A DNA stretch of 64,000 nucleotides from Labilithrix sp. Its GTDB lineage: Bacteria; Myxococcota_A; Polyangia; Polyangiales; Polyangiaceae. Where the stretch lies: positions 1 to 64,000 of the forward strand of contig JAHBWD010000034.1 in NCBI GenBank assembly GCA_019637175.1, written 5' to 3'. The position numbers and the translations under genes are program-made. Each line of letters starts with the position of its first letter. Position 1 is the stretch's first letter. The notes below the pieces were generated by a model. The model saw only the letters and a program-made list of their open reading frames with translations, was not told the DNA's origin and ran no database searches. Of the stretch, positions 1 through 8,886 are shown one piece after another.

Positions 1-1551
1 GACGGCGCTCTTCTTCGCGAGCGCGAGCTCGAGGGAGCGATCGCGATCGAACGCGACCGACGTCGACTTCGGATCGTAGCCTTCGGCCTCGGCGCGAACC
101 TCGTGCAGCGTCGACTCGCGCGCGATCCGAACGCGGTGCGGGTTGCCCGAGACGGGTTGACCGTCGATGAAGATCTTCGCCGAAGGCGGCGACGCCGAGA
201 TGTCGATCGCGATCTCTTCGGCGGCGCGCGCCGCGCTCGCGGAGGCCTGCGGCGTGACCGGCGGATCGGGCGTCGCGGGAGGATCGACGCGCGTCGTCGC
301 GATCGCCGGCGCCGGCTCCGGCCTCGTCGCGACCACGCCGGCCACGCCCGCGACGGCCGCGAGCGCCGCGGCGACGAGGTAGATCGCACGGCGGCTCCCC
401 GCATTGCGCGGCGGTACGCCGGCCACCTCCACGACCCCTCCTGCCCCAGAGATCGTGCTGAGGCTCGGGACCTTCGGCGCGCGCAGGCTGCCGAGCTGGA
501 TGCGCGGCAGCTCGAGCGAGCTGTCCGTCTCCATGCCTCCGTCCGGCGGAACGAGGCTCGGCAGCGCCGACTCCGACTCGTCGCGGCTCGCCGCCTTGCT
601 GAGGACGCCGCGCAGCTCCTCGCGATCGTCTTTGAAGAGCGCGGTCACCACGAGGCTCACCTCGCGCGCAGACGCGCGCAGATCGAGCTTCGCGCACGCG
701 ACCTCGAGCGCCTCGAGCATCGAAGCCGCCGACGACCAGCGATCGGCGGGATCGCGCTCCATCGCCTTCGTGCAGATCGCGTCGAGCTCCGGAGGCACCG
801 AGGGATCGACCGATCGCGGCGCGGGCAAGCGCTCGGTGCCGAGCAGCGAGGTGAGCACCTGCACCTCGGTGACGCCCTCCCACAGTCTCTGGTTCGTCAG
901 GAGCTCCCAGAGGATCACGCCCGCGGAGAAGACGTCGGCGCGGCCGTCGAGCTTCGCGCCCGCGTGCACCTGCTGCGGCGCCATGTACGCGACCTTGCCC
1001 TTGAACGTCCCTGCGCGCGTCTCCGCCTCCGAGCTCGCGTGCTTGGCGACGCCGAAGTCGACGAGCTTCGCGACGCCCGCGTAGGTCACGACGACGTTCT
1101 GGGGCGAGACGTCACGATGGATGACCGAGAGCGGATTGCCCTCGTGATCCTCGAGCGTGTGCGCGTAGTGCAGCGCGGAGAGGACCTCGCAGAGGACGTG
1201 GAGCCCGACGCGGCGCGCGAGCGGCTGCCCCGTCTTCGCGGCGCGCGACCGGAGGCGCGAGAACGACTGGCCCTCGATGTACTCCATGACGAGGAAGGGC
1301 CCGCCCGCGTCTTTGCCCACCTCGAACGTCTGCACGATGTTCGGATGGTTGAGGCGCGCGCAGAGGCGCGCCTCGTCCTGGAACATCTTCTCGACCTCGA
1401 CGTCGCGCTGGCCTTCCTTCTTCAGGCGCTTCACGACCGCGAGCTTCTGAAAGCCGCCGTCGCCGGACTTGGCGAGGTAGACGTCGGCCATGCCGCCGCC
1501 GCCCAGCTGAGCGATGAGTTGATACTTCCCTACGAACGTGCGAGCGGGCAT
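1..1551 (-). CDS. Ser/Thr protein kinase with C-terminal PEGA domain (3' end outside window)
   Basis: Open frame of 517 codons running off the left edge without a stop, so the protein is longer than seen. It starts MPARTFVGKYQLI. The kinase domain has a glycine loop GGGGMADVY (17-25), VVK with the ATP lysine near 41, HRDVSPQN (145-152) and DFG (165-167), so it looks catalytically active. A hydrophobic segment near 387-407 should be a single membrane anchor. After it comes a PEGA-like beta domain (about 445 onward) that would sit outside the cytoplasm. Cytoplasmic kinase, one TM and periplasmic PEGA is a common myxobacterial receptor-kinase layout. The ligand and substrates are unknown. A 14-nt motif about 76 nt upstream of the ATG also occurs upstream of the kinase gene at 32925. 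Confidence 0.95.
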   Translation of the reverse strand, partial: MPARTFVGKYQLIAQLGGGGMADVYLAKSGDGGFQKLAVVKRLKKEGQRDVEVEKMFQDEARLCARLNHPNIVQTFEVGKDAGGPFLVMEYIEGQSFSRLRSRAAKTGQPLARRVGLHVLCEVLSALHYAHTLEDHEGNPLSVIHRDVSPQNVVVTYAGVAKLVDFGVAKHASSEAETRAGTFKGKVAYMAPQQVHAGAKLDGRADVFSAGVILWELLTNQRLWEGVTEVQVLTSLLGTERLPAPRSVDPSVPPELDAICTKAMERDPADRWSSAASMLEALEVACAKLDLRASAREVSLVVTALFKDDREELRGVLSKAASRDESESALPSLVPPDGGMETDSSLELPRIQLGSLRAPKVPSLSTISGAGGVVEVAGVPPRNAGSRRAIYLVAAALAAVAGVAGVVATRPEPAPAIATTRVDPPATPDPPVTPQASASAARAAEEIAIDISASPPSAKIFIDGQPVSGNPHRVRIARESTLHEVRAEAEGYDPKSTSVAFDRDRSLELALAKKSAV

Positions 1552-1627
1552 ACCGACCGTCAGGGTGGGTTAGCCCCCGACGATACGACCGTACCGAAGG
1601 GCCGCCGCGAGGCGCAACGGCGGCCTT

Positions 1628-1641
1628 CTTACGGCGTAAAA
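1628..1641 (-). promoter_or_regulatory. Shared kinase-upstream motif TTTTACGCCGTAAG
   Basis: Read on the - strand this is TTTTACGCCGTAAG, ending 76 nt before the start of the kinase gene at 1551. Almost the same word lies 77 nt upstream of the other kinase gene (32834-32847), in the same orientation. The core TTACG-C-CGTAA is a near palindrome. It could be a promoter element or an operator. No function is shown. Confidence 0.35.
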
Positions 1642-1690
1642 TCGGTGGGACGGCCGCGCACACGGCGCGCGTCGTTTCGAAGCGAGCGAC

Positions 1691-2113
1691 TCAGTCCGTC
1701 GCGTCGGCGAGCGCGCTGGTCAGCGCACTGACCAGCGCGAGCCCTTCCACGCGCACCTCCTGGGTGACGCGCTGGACGGCCGGACGCTGACCGATCGGGC
1801 TCGCGAGGATCGACGCGCTCGCGGCCGCCGAGGCGATGAACGCACACAGGAAGAGCGGCCAGCGCGGGTACGCCTTGCCCTTCGCCTTCGTCGCGGGCGT
1901 CGCGTCGACCTTGGCGGCGGTCGCGACGATCGCGCTCGCCGAAGGGATGACGTCGCTCTGCGTGAGGACGACGACGTCGCGGCGCGCCGCCGAAAGCGGC
2001 AGCGGCGGGAGGATCGGATCGTCGTCGAGGTGCGCCGCCTCGCGGACGCTCTTCAGGCATGCCTCGATCAAGAGCCCGGTCTCGCTCTGGAAGGAATCAC
2101 ACGCTGCGCTCAT
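1691..2113 (-). CDS. Small single-span membrane protein, unknown function
   Basis: Encodes 140 residues. A GGGAG sequence lies 5 nt before the ATG. The first 80 residues look soluble. Then comes one hydrophobic segment (about 87-105, after YPRWPLFLCAFI) and a short C-terminal stretch rich in Ala and Val. The gene lies immediately upstream of the receptor kinase, on the same strand and 139 bp away, so it may belong to the same signalling locus. I do not recognise a family. The last codons contain a perfect 11-bp inverted repeat (1713-1738). Confidence 0.7.
   Translation of the reverse strand: MSAACDSFQSETGLLIEACLKSVREAAHLDDDPILPPLPLSAARRDVVVLTQSDVIPSASAIVATAAKVDATPATKAKGKAYPRWPLFLCAFIASAAASASILASPIGQRPAVQRVTQEVRVEGLALVSALTSALADATD
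1713..1738. repeat. Perfect 11-bp inverted repeat inside the end of a coding region
   Basis: Arms gcgctggtcag and ctgaccagcgc are separated by cgca. It lies within the last codons of the gene at 1691-2113. No T tract follows on either strand, so it is not a classical terminator. It may simply come from the repeated Leu-Val/Thr-Ser-Ala-Leu codons. Confidence 0.5.
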
Positions 2114-2125
2114 GCTCGCTCCCGC

Positions 2126-2144
2126 GCCGAGCGATCCGCTCGGC
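2126..2144 (-). repeat. 8-bp stem hairpin in the probable 5' leader
   Basis: Perfect inverted repeat gccgagcg-atc-cgctcggc. It lies just upstream of the ribosome binding site of the gene starting at 2113, so it would fold in that leader if transcription begins further upstream. No T tract follows on the - strand. A regulatory role is speculative. Confidence 0.35.
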
Positions 2145-2334
2145 TCTTCTGGACGCGCGCGCGGACGCGCGCTGGGTGCCCTCGCTCGAGCATGGGCCGT
2201 GCCCGCGCGTCGCCGTGGAAACGCCAGCGATTCCGTGACGCGCGTTGCGGCTGGCCGCCCTCATCCCGGGTCGCGAACGGCTCAGAGACCTGCCCGCAGA
2301 CGCGGGGATTTTCCCTCGGTGGTGCGCCTCGGAC

Positions 2335-3318
2335 TCAGAGCCAGCCGTTGTCTTCGTACCACTTCGCCGTCGCGCGCGCGCCGTCGACGAAGCCCATCTC
2401 GGGCTCCCACTGGAGATCGCTCCGCGTCTTCGCGCTCTCGCACACCCAGTGGTGGCTCAGCATCGTGATCTTCTCGCGCGTCAGCATGACGGCCTTGTTG
2501 CGAACCTTGCCGTACGCCTCGACGCCCACGCACGCGAGGCGGAAGAGCGGGAACGGGATGCCGACGCGAAGGAACGGCGTCGTGCCGAGGACCTCGGGCA
2601 AGAGCTCGCCCCACGCGCGCGCCATGCTCTTCGGCTCGCCGTCGTCGACGAAGTAGACGCTGCCGCTCGGCAGATCGGCGTGGATCGCCTGGATGCAGGC
2701 GCGCGCGCAGTCGGGCGCGTAGGTGTAGCAGCCGAGCATCTCGCCCTTGCCGATGACCGGATACTGGCGGCGACGCACGGCGCGGAACGCCTCGAGGAAC
2801 TCGACGTCGCGAGGACCGTAGATCCCGGCGGGACGGAGGATCACGATCGGGAGCTTGTCTTTGCGCGCGAGGCACTCCTTCTCGGCGGCGAGCTTCGATC
2901 GCCCGTAGGTCGTGACGGGGTGCTCCTGCGAGGGCGGCACCGGCTTGCCGTCGAGCGACGGACCGCACGCCTCGAGGCTCGAGATGTGCACGAAGCGAAC
3001 GAGGTTCGGCGCGTGCTCGATCGCGGCGTCGAGCAGGTTCGTCGTTCCCGCGGCGTTGCACTGGAAGAACTCCGCTTCGTTCTTCGCCTTCACGAGCCCC
3101 GCGGAGTGCACGACCGCGTCGACGCCCTTCATCGCCTCGTCGACGCTCTTGCGATCCTCGACGGTGCCTTCGGCGAGCTCGACGTTCTCGAGCGTCGAGA
3201 GGAACTTGCGATTGGAGCTCTTGCGCACGAGGGCGCGCACGGTGTGCCCCGCCTTCGAAAGCTGCTCGGCGACGTGGCTCCCCAGAAATCCGCTTCCACC
3301 CGTGACGAGGACTCGCAT
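2335..3318 (-). CDS. NAD-dependent epimerase/dehydratase (extended SDR), possible ceramide reductase
   Basis: Encodes 327 residues from the ATG at 3318 (MRVLVTGGSGFLG). A start at 3354 would add 12 residues that match nothing expected. The Rossmann dinucleotide motif TGGSGFLG is at the very N-terminus, which supports the chosen start. The catalytic serine region HISSLEACG and the YGRSK motif (Tyr and Lys) are present. The family covers sugar epimerases, 3-beta-hydroxysteroid dehydrogenases and the bacterial ceramide reductase CerR. The gene follows the YghO-like acyltransferase by 57 bp on the same strand. That pairing is what suggests the ceramide role, since sequence alone gives only the SDR class. 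Confidence 0.9.
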   Translation of the reverse strand: MRVLVTGGSGFLGSHVAEQLSKAGHTVRALVRKSSNRKFLSTLENVELAEGTVEDRKSVDEAMKGVDAVVHSAGLVKAKNEAEFFQCNAAGTTNLLDAAIEHAPNLVRFVHISSLEACGPSLDGKPVPPSQEHPVTTYGRSKLAAEKECLARKDKLPIVILRPAGIYGPRDVEFLEAFRAVRRRQYPVIGKGEMLGCYTYAPDCARACIQAIHADLPSGSVYFVDDGEPKSMARAWGELLPEVLGTTPFLRVGIPFPLFRLACVGVEAYGKVRNKAVMLTREKITMLSHHWVCESAKTRSDLQWEPEMGFVDGARATAKWYEDNGWL

Positions 3319-3375
3319 GGGCGCGTGATCTGCCAGATTTCGGCAGAAGGTCAACGCCCGCGCGCGTTCAGGAGC

Positions 3376-4512
3376 TCAGGAGACGAGATCCTTCGCGAAC
3401 ACGCGGTACGTCTTGTACCGCTTGGCGCCCATCATCTTGATGCCGGTGTTGACCGCGGAGTTGTCTTCGAGCGTCCAACCGAGCTCGCCCCAGCTCATGC
3501 CGGCGCGGCGGCCGCCTTCGTTCATCTCGGCGTACAAGAAGAGGGAGAGGCCGGCGTACTTCCTCTGGAGGCGGAACTTCTTCCGGATACCGAGGATGAG
3601 GAGGCGACCGCTCTTCGCGCCCTGGACCTTGAGGCGATAGAGCAGCCTGACGATCCCGAGCGGCAGGAGCTTGCCGTGCAGATCGCCGATGAGCTCGTTG
3701 ACGTTCGGCATCGCGATCGCGACCGCGGCGGGCTCGCCGTCGATGAGGACGATGCGCGTGAGATCGGGGATGAGGAACATCTTGAGGTCGGCGGCGAGCT
3801 TCGCGCCCTCCCTCCTCGTCATCGGGACGAAGCCCCAGTTCTCGTTCCACGCGTCGTTGAAGATCTCGAGGGCGACCTTCACGTCGCGCTCCATGTCCTT
3901 CTTCGAGAGCGGCCGGGAGACGACCTCGGGCATCGCGACGATGTCGTCGTGCGCCTTGCGCACGCGCGCGTTGATGTCGCCGATCGTGTAGCGCCAGCCG
4001 TAGACGTCCTTCTCCTTCGCGTAGCCGGCCTGCTCGATGAGCCCGCCTTGATACGAGCGGTGGTGAGGGTTCATGAGCACGGGCGGATCGTCGAACCCCT
4101 CGACGAGGCAGCCGAGCTCCTCGTTGATCGAGAGCGAGACCGGACCGCGCGAGCGCTTCATCCCGCGCTGGCGGAGCCACGACTCGGCGCGTGCGAGCAG
4201 CTCGCGCGCGACCTCGGGATCGTCGACGGTGTCGAAGAAGCCGAAGAAGCCGGTGTCGTCCTTGTGGCGATCGAGGTGCTCGCGATCGATCTGCGCGGTG
4301 ATGCGGCCGACGCACTTCCCGCGGGCGTCGTAGGCGGTGAAGATCGTGCCCTCGGCGTGCTCGAAGAACGGGTTCTTCTTCGGATCGAGCCGATCCTTGA
4401 GCTCCATGTCGAGCGGGCGGATGTAGTGCGGGTCGCCCGCGTAGATCCGATCGACGCAGCCGAGGAAGTCGCGGAGGTCGCCGCCCATCGCCGTCTGTTT
4501 GATTTCCACCAT
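3376..4512 (-). CDS. GNAT-like / YghO-like acyltransferase, possible bacterial ceramide synthase
   Basis: Encodes 378 residues with no signal peptide, about the length of the YghO-like family. These proteins have a duplicated GNAT-like fold: the N-terminal half includes FFGFFDTVDDPEVA and the C-terminal half MSWGELGWTLEDN. The Caulobacter ceramide synthase bCerS belongs to this group and acts with a CerR reductase. Here the gene sits directly upstream of an extended SDR of the CerR type, probably in one transcript. Myxobacteria make sphingolipids, so the role is plausible. Serine palmitoyltransferase is not in the window. A generic N-acyltransferase remains possible. Confidence 0.85.
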   Translation of the reverse strand: MVEIKQTAMGGDLRDFLGCVDRIYAGDPHYIRPLDMELKDRLDPKKNPFFEHAEGTIFTAYDARGKCVGRITAQIDREHLDRHKDDTGFFGFFDTVDDPEVARELLARAESWLRQRGMKRSRGPVSLSINEELGCLVEGFDDPPVLMNPHHRSYQGGLIEQAGYAKEKDVYGWRYTIGDINARVRKAHDDIVAMPEVVSRPLSKKDMERDVKVALEIFNDAWNENWGFVPMTRREGAKLAADLKMFLIPDLTRIVLIDGEPAAVAIAMPNVNELIGDLHGKLLPLGIVRLLYRLKVQGAKSGRLLILGIRKKFRLQRKYAGLSLFLYAEMNEGGRRAGMSWGELGWTLEDNSAVNTGIKMMGAKRYKTYRVFAKDLVS

Positions 4513-4552
4513 GCTGCGGCCGTTTTGCCTCCCGGCCGGCGCGCCGTCAACG

Positions 4553-5929
4553 CTACTTCTTCATCGCGGCGTAGAAGCTCGACTCGCGCCGGCGGACGCG
4601 CACGAGGAGCTGGCCGTCTTTGGCGGCCTCGGCGAGCTGACCCGACGTCGGGTCCTGGACACCGTCGGCCTCGACGATGACGTCGCCGGGCTTGAGGCCG
4701 GCGCGATCGGCGGCCGATCCGGGGGTGATCGAGGTGATGATCGGCAGCGGCTTCGCGTTGAGCCCGAGCTGCGCGGCCTGCTCGCGGGTGATGTCGCGCA
4801 CGCTGAGCCCGAGCCCCGCCTGGGGAACGCCCTGCTGCTGCACGGGCAGCGGCGGAACCTGACCTTCGGGGCGCGCGGTGAGGAGCGTGCTCGTCCCGTA
4901 CTTCTTGCCGTCGCGGACGATCTCGAGCTGCACCGTCTGGCCGACCTCGTGGGCGATGACCTCGCGCACGAGCTCGCGGCCGTCGACGACCTTCTTGCCG
5001 GCGACCGCGGCGATGATGTCGCCGGGCTTGATGTTCGCCTTCTGCGCGGGACCGCCGTCGGTGATCGAGTTCACGAGGACGCCGGCGCGCGGATCGACCT
5101 TCATCGCCGACGCGAGCTCGGGCGTGAGATCCTGGATGCCCACGCCGATCCACGCGCGTTGCACGCGCCCCGTCTTCAGGATCTGCTCGGCGGCGCGGCG
5201 CGCGAGGTTCGACGGAACGGCGAAGCCGATGCCCGTGCCGCGACCGACGATCATCGTGTTGATCCCGAGCACGCGCCCGTCGAGATCGCAGAGCGGCCCG
5301 CCCGAGTTGCCCGGGTTGATGCTCGCGTCGGTCTGGAGGTAGTCCTCGATCTGGTTCATGCCGAGGCCGCCGCGCCCCTTCGCGCTGAGCACGCCGGTCG
5401 TGACGGTGTAGCCGAGGCCGAAGGGCGAGCCGATCGCGACCGTCCACTCGCCGACGCGCGCGGTGTCGGAGTCGCCGAACTTCGCCGCCGTGAGGCCGGT
5501 GGCGTCGACCTTGATGACCGCGAGATCGGTCGCCGGATCGCGGCCGAGGAGCTTCGCCGGGAGGAAGCGCCCATCGCGGAAGCGCACGTTGATCGAGAGC
5601 GCGTGATCGATCACGTGGTTGTTCGTGAGGATCGCGCCGTCGGCGGTGAAGACGACGCCCGAGCCGGTGCCGCGCGCGACCGGCGAGTCTTGGTTCTTGC
5701 CGAAGAGGCGCGAGATCTGATCGGAGCTGTCGTCGCGGGCGGTGACGTCGATCTGCACGACGCTGGGGCTGACGCGCTCGGCGACGGCGACGAAGGCATC
5801 CGACAACTTGCGCGCTTCTGCTACCGCGGCGGGCGCGGCCGCGGCCGGCGGCGGCGCGCCCTGGGCGAGAGCGATCGACGGAGCGAGGACGGCCAGAGGG
5901 ACCACGAGACCGAAAAAGCGCGACTTCAT
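4553..5929 (-). CDS. htrA: HtrA/DegP-type periplasmic serine protease with two PDZ domains
   Basis: Encodes 458 residues with a Sec signal peptide (about 1-22, ending in ALA-Q). The trypsin-like domain carries the full triad: His105 in NNHVIDH, Asp135 in TDLAVIK and Ser209 in GNSGGP. Two PDZ domains follow, at roughly 265-350 and 370-450, the DegP/DegQ layout. The length matches the family. The ribosome binding site GGAGGA is 7 nt before the ATG. The role is degradation or refolding of damaged envelope proteins. The gene is upstream of the acyltransferase/SDR pair on the same strand, and the 40-bp gap leaves co-transcription possible. Confidence 0.95.
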   Translation of the reverse strand: MKSRFFGLVVPLAVLAPSIALAQGAPPPAAAAPAAVAEARKLSDAFVAVAERVSPSVVQIDVTARDDSSDQISRLFGKNQDSPVARGTGSGVVFTADGAILTNNHVIDHALSINVRFRDGRFLPAKLLGRDPATDLAVIKVDATGLTAAKFGDSDTARVGEWTVAIGSPFGLGYTVTTGVLSAKGRGGLGMNQIEDYLQTDASINPGNSGGPLCDLDGRVLGINTMIVGRGTGIGFAVPSNLARRAAEQILKTGRVQRAWIGVGIQDLTPELASAMKVDPRAGVLVNSITDGGPAQKANIKPGDIIAAVAGKKVVDGRELVREVIAHEVGQTVQLEIVRDGKKYGTSTLLTARPEGQVPPLPVQQQGVPQAGLGLSVRDITREQAAQLGLNAKPLPIITSITPGSAADRAGLKPGDVIVEADGVQDPTSGQLAEAAKDGQLLVRVRRRESSFYAAMKK

Positions 5930-6100
5930 GAAGTCCTCCGGAAGAAGAGACGGGCGCGAGGGCGTCGACCTTGGGGGGTGCGCCCTTCTACGTACCAGCG
6001 AGCCAGACGAACCCTAGCAAACGCCGGCCGAGGGCGAAAACTTGGAGAGGCTGGCGATTTCCTTGGCCAACCACCCCGGCGACGCGCAAAAATCGAAGCG

Positions 6101-6640
6101 ATGCGGCGCGTGGTGCTCGCCGGTTGTGCTCTGAGCCTCGCGATCGGCGCGGTGACGGCGCTCTCCGTCTCGTGCACCGAGCCGGAGCTCTCTCCGTTCG
6201 GCAACCCGAACACGCTCGATCGCAAGAACCTGCCGGGTGAAGGCGGCGTCGAGGCGCTCGTGTGCACCGGCGAGGGCGAAGGCGGCGCAGGCGGCGGCTT
6301 CGACGGCGGCTGCCCCTCGTTCGCCACCGACATCTTCCCCTACTTCACCGCGGGCGGAACCTGGCGCTGCGCCGACGGCGCGTGCCACGCGCCGGGCGCG
6401 ACCGCGCCGCCGATCGTCGAAACGAGCGCCGCCGAGTGCCTCGCCTCCTTGAAGCAGATTCAGGTCGCGAAGATTCCCTATGTCTCCTCCGACGGGGGCA
6501 AGGATCCGAACGCCCAGAGCCTTCTGTGCAATCTGCAAGGAAGTTGCGGGAGCAAGATGCCGAAGCCGCCGGGCGCCGACCCGACGACGGCCGACCTCTG
6601 CAAGATCGAGGCGTGGCTCAAGTGTGGGGCGCCCCCCTAG
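6101..6640 (+). CDS. Secreted Cys-rich protein with CX4CH haem-like motif, probable lipoprotein
   Basis: Encodes 179 residues. The N-terminus is a basic and hydrophobic export signal ending at Cys25, though the residues before it (LSVS) fit a lipobox imperfectly. Cys90, Cys95 and His96 form a CX4CH motif, a variant of the CXXCH haem-attachment site seen in some planctomycete and myxobacterial cytochrome-like proteins. More cysteines lie near the C-terminus, including CNLQGSCG and a terminal WLKCG. Similar CX4CH spacing recurs in the lipoprotein at 9455-9994. The gene lies 80 bp upstream of the DUF3570 barrel, so it probably belongs to the same redox locus. Haem binding is inferred, not shown. 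Confidence 0.8.
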   Translation: MRRVVLAGCALSLAIGAVTALSVSCTEPELSPFGNPNTLDRKNLPGEGGVEALVCTGEGEGGAGGGFDGGCPSFATDIFPYFTAGGTWRCADGACHAPGATAPPIVETSAAECLASLKQIQVAKIPYVSSDGGKDPNAQSLLCNLQGSCGSKMPKPPGADPTTADLCKIEAWLKCGAPP

Positions 6641-6720
6641 CCCATCCCGCGCGGAAACCACGCTGTCACGCGCGTGTGAGTTCTTCGCCATGAGTGCGTC
6701 AGTTTGTGTAGCTTAGCGAG

Positions 6721-8886
6721 GTGCGATCGCTGTGTCGGGGCCCGACGCGTCTCGTCTCCCTGAAGACGCGCCCGTGGGCCTTCCTCGGACGGCTGCTGCT
6801 CCTCCTCTCCCTCGTCTGCCTCGTCCTTCCGCGCGTCGCGTTCGCGGGCGAGAAAGAAGACGCCGCGGCGATCGCCGCCGTCGACAAGATCCTCGCGACC
6901 GACGTCGCCAACGCGAACTTCGGCGAAGCGAAGCGAAAGATCCGCGCCGTCCTCGACAAGTGCAAGCGCGGGTGCAGCCCGTCGACGGTCGCGCGCGTCA
7001 ACATCGCGAGCGGCATCGTCTCGGCGCAGATCGGCCAAACGGAAGACGCCAAGACGGCGTGGTTCGACGCCCTCAACGCCGATCCGAGCGCGGCGCTGCC
7101 CCCCAGCGGCGTGAGCCAGGGCGTGCGCGCGCAGTTCGAAGCGGTGCAGAAGCAATGGCTCGCGGCCAACCCGCAAGACGACACGGCGAAGGCGGGCTGG
7201 GTCAACAAGCAGGCGTTCGAGCTCTCGAAGGCCGCCGTCGCCGCCGAAGGCGCGGGCAACTTCGCCGAGTGCATCGAGAAGAACAAGGCGGCGCTCACGC
7301 TCGAAGAGAACATGCGCGCGCGCCTGCACCTCGCGCTCTGCGAGGGCAAGTCGGGGAAGATCGTCGACGCCCTGCGCGACAACGCCAAGGCGCTCGAGAC
7401 GGCGCGCGCGAAGGGCGACGCGGCGACGCTCAAGTTGATCCAGGAGCGCGTCGCCGAGCTCTTGCCCCGCCTCTCGCACGTGAAGTTCGAGGTGCCGACG
7501 GGCATCCAGGAGCTGAAGGTCAGCTTCGACGATCGCCCGGTGCCGCCCGCGCGCCTCTCCGAGAGCTTCACCATCGATCCGGGGACGCACACCGTCCACG
7601 CCGAAGGCATCCTCCGCGGCGCGCGCGTCTCGTCCGACGAGAAGTTCGACGTCAAGGAGGGCGAGACGGCCCTCGTGAAGATCACGCTCAAGCCCGCGGC
7701 GCTGACCCAGGGGCAGCTCCAGTGCATGGTCGCCGCGAAGACGCAGGAAGAGATCCTCGCGTGCCTCCCGCAGGAGGGTAAGAGCCTCGTCGTTCACGCC
7801 GCGCTCGACGTCAGCGCGTACACCGACTCGATGAGCGTGCACGTCCTCACGCCGGCCGTCCGCGGAACGCTCGTGTCGCCGACGCAAGGCTGGAACGTCG
7901 GCGTCAACTACCTCGTCGACGTGCTCACCGCGGCCTCGCCCGACGTCGTCGCGAGCGCGTCGCGCCGCTTCCACGACGTGCGCCACGTGATCGGCGTCAA
8001 CGGCGGCTACAAACCCGGCAACTACGGCGCGCAGGCGTACGCGAGCTACTCGCGCGAGCGCGACTACATCTCGCGCACGATCGGCCTCAGCCTCTCGGGC
8101 GACTTCATCGACAAGCAGTTCACGCCGCAGATCGGCGCGTCGTACACCTGGGACACGATCGGCCGCACCGGCACCGACTACGACGTCTTCGGCAAGCCGT
8201 TCGACGTCCTCGAGCTCACGGGCAGCGCGACGGTCATCATGTCGCCGCTCTCGCTGTTCGTGCTCGGCGGCGGCGTCGCCCTCGAGAACGGCGACCAGTC
8301 GAAGCCCTATCGCTACATCCCGCTCTTCGAGCCCGGCGTCTCCGTGCCCGTGGGCGGCTCGATCAGCGAGGTCAACGAGAAGCGCCTCCCGGTCAAGCCG
8401 CTCGAGCAGCTCCCGCTCGATCGCCAGCGGTACTCGGTGACGGCGCGGTACGTCTCGCGCGTGAAGCAGAACGCGACGCTGCGCCTCGAGCAGCGCCTCT
8501 ACCTCGACAGCTGGGGCACGAAGGGCTCCACGACCGACGCGCGCTACCTGATCGACGTCTCGCCGCGCGTGCGCGTCTGGCCACACGCACACTTCCACAT
8601 CCAGACGGCCACGAGCTTCTACAACCGCATCTACGGCGCTACGCTCAACTCGAACGGGTCCGCGACGATCCCGGCGTTCCGCACGACCGATCGCGAGCTG
8701 TCGCCGATGTTCGGCGTCACGCTCGGCGGCGGCGCGCGATACGTGCTCACCGATCCGAGCTCCAAATCGCAAGTGGCCCTCTTCACCGCGGCCGACGCGC
8801 TCTACAACCAGTACTTCAACGCGCTCTACGTCACGAACCGTCTCGCGTTCTACGGAACCCTCGGGATCGAAGCGGACTTCGAATGA
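6721..8886 (+). CDS. TPR/PEGA-like protein fused to a DUF3570 outer-membrane beta-barrel
   Basis: Encodes 721 residues from a GTG start, the only reasonable start before the signal peptide (about 20-42, cleavage after AFA). Residues 45-230 are alpha-helical and TPR-like. Residues about 250-330 form a PEGA-like beta domain. From about 370 to the end it reads as a DUF3570 barrel, with the family signature around SPDVVASASRRF and YKPGNYGAQAYASYS. DUF3570 barrels in other bacteria sit near flavinylation or redox genes. Here the next gene starts inside the stop codon (ATGA) and encodes a dihaem lipoprotein. I infer an outer-membrane channel with a periplasmic docking domain. The chain ends in DFE, not the usual terminal aromatic residue. 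Confidence 0.85.
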   Translation: MRSLCRGPTRLVSLKTRPWAFLGRLLLLLSLVCLVLPRVAFAGEKEDAAAIAAVDKILATDVANANFGEAKRKIRAVLDKCKRGCSPSTVARVNIASGIVSAQIGQTEDAKTAWFDALNADPSAALPPSGVSQGVRAQFEAVQKQWLAANPQDDTAKAGWVNKQAFELSKAAVAAEGAGNFAECIEKNKAALTLEENMRARLHLALCEGKSGKIVDALRDNAKALETARAKGDAATLKLIQERVAELLPRLSHVKFEVPTGIQELKVSFDDRPVPPARLSESFTIDPGTHTVHAEGILRGARVSSDEKFDVKEGETALVKITLKPAALTQGQLQCMVAAKTQEEILACLPQEGKSLVVHAALDVSAYTDSMSVHVLTPAVRGTLVSPTQGWNVGVNYLVDVLTAASPDVVASASRRFHDVRHVIGVNGGYKPGNYGAQAYASYSRERDYISRTIGLSLSGDFIDKQFTPQIGASYTWDTIGRTGTDYDVFGKPFDVLELTGSATVIMSPLSLFVLGGGVALENGDQSKPYRYIPLFEPGVSVPVGGSISEVNEKRLPVKPLEQLPLDRQRYSVTARYVSRVKQNATLRLEQRLYLDSWGTKGSTTDARYLIDVSPRVRVWPHAHFHIQTATSFYNRIYGATLNSNGSATIPAFRTTDRELSPMFGVTLGGGARYVLTDPSSKSQVALFTAADALYNQYFNALYVTNRLAFYGTLGIEADFE

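Noticed and set aside
103..1731. 542-codon + strand open frame
   Set aside because: Antisense to the receptor kinase, Arg-rich, no motif.
2245..4680. 811-codon + strand open frame
   Set aside because: Antisense to the SDR and acyltransferase, whose catalytic motifs are intact.
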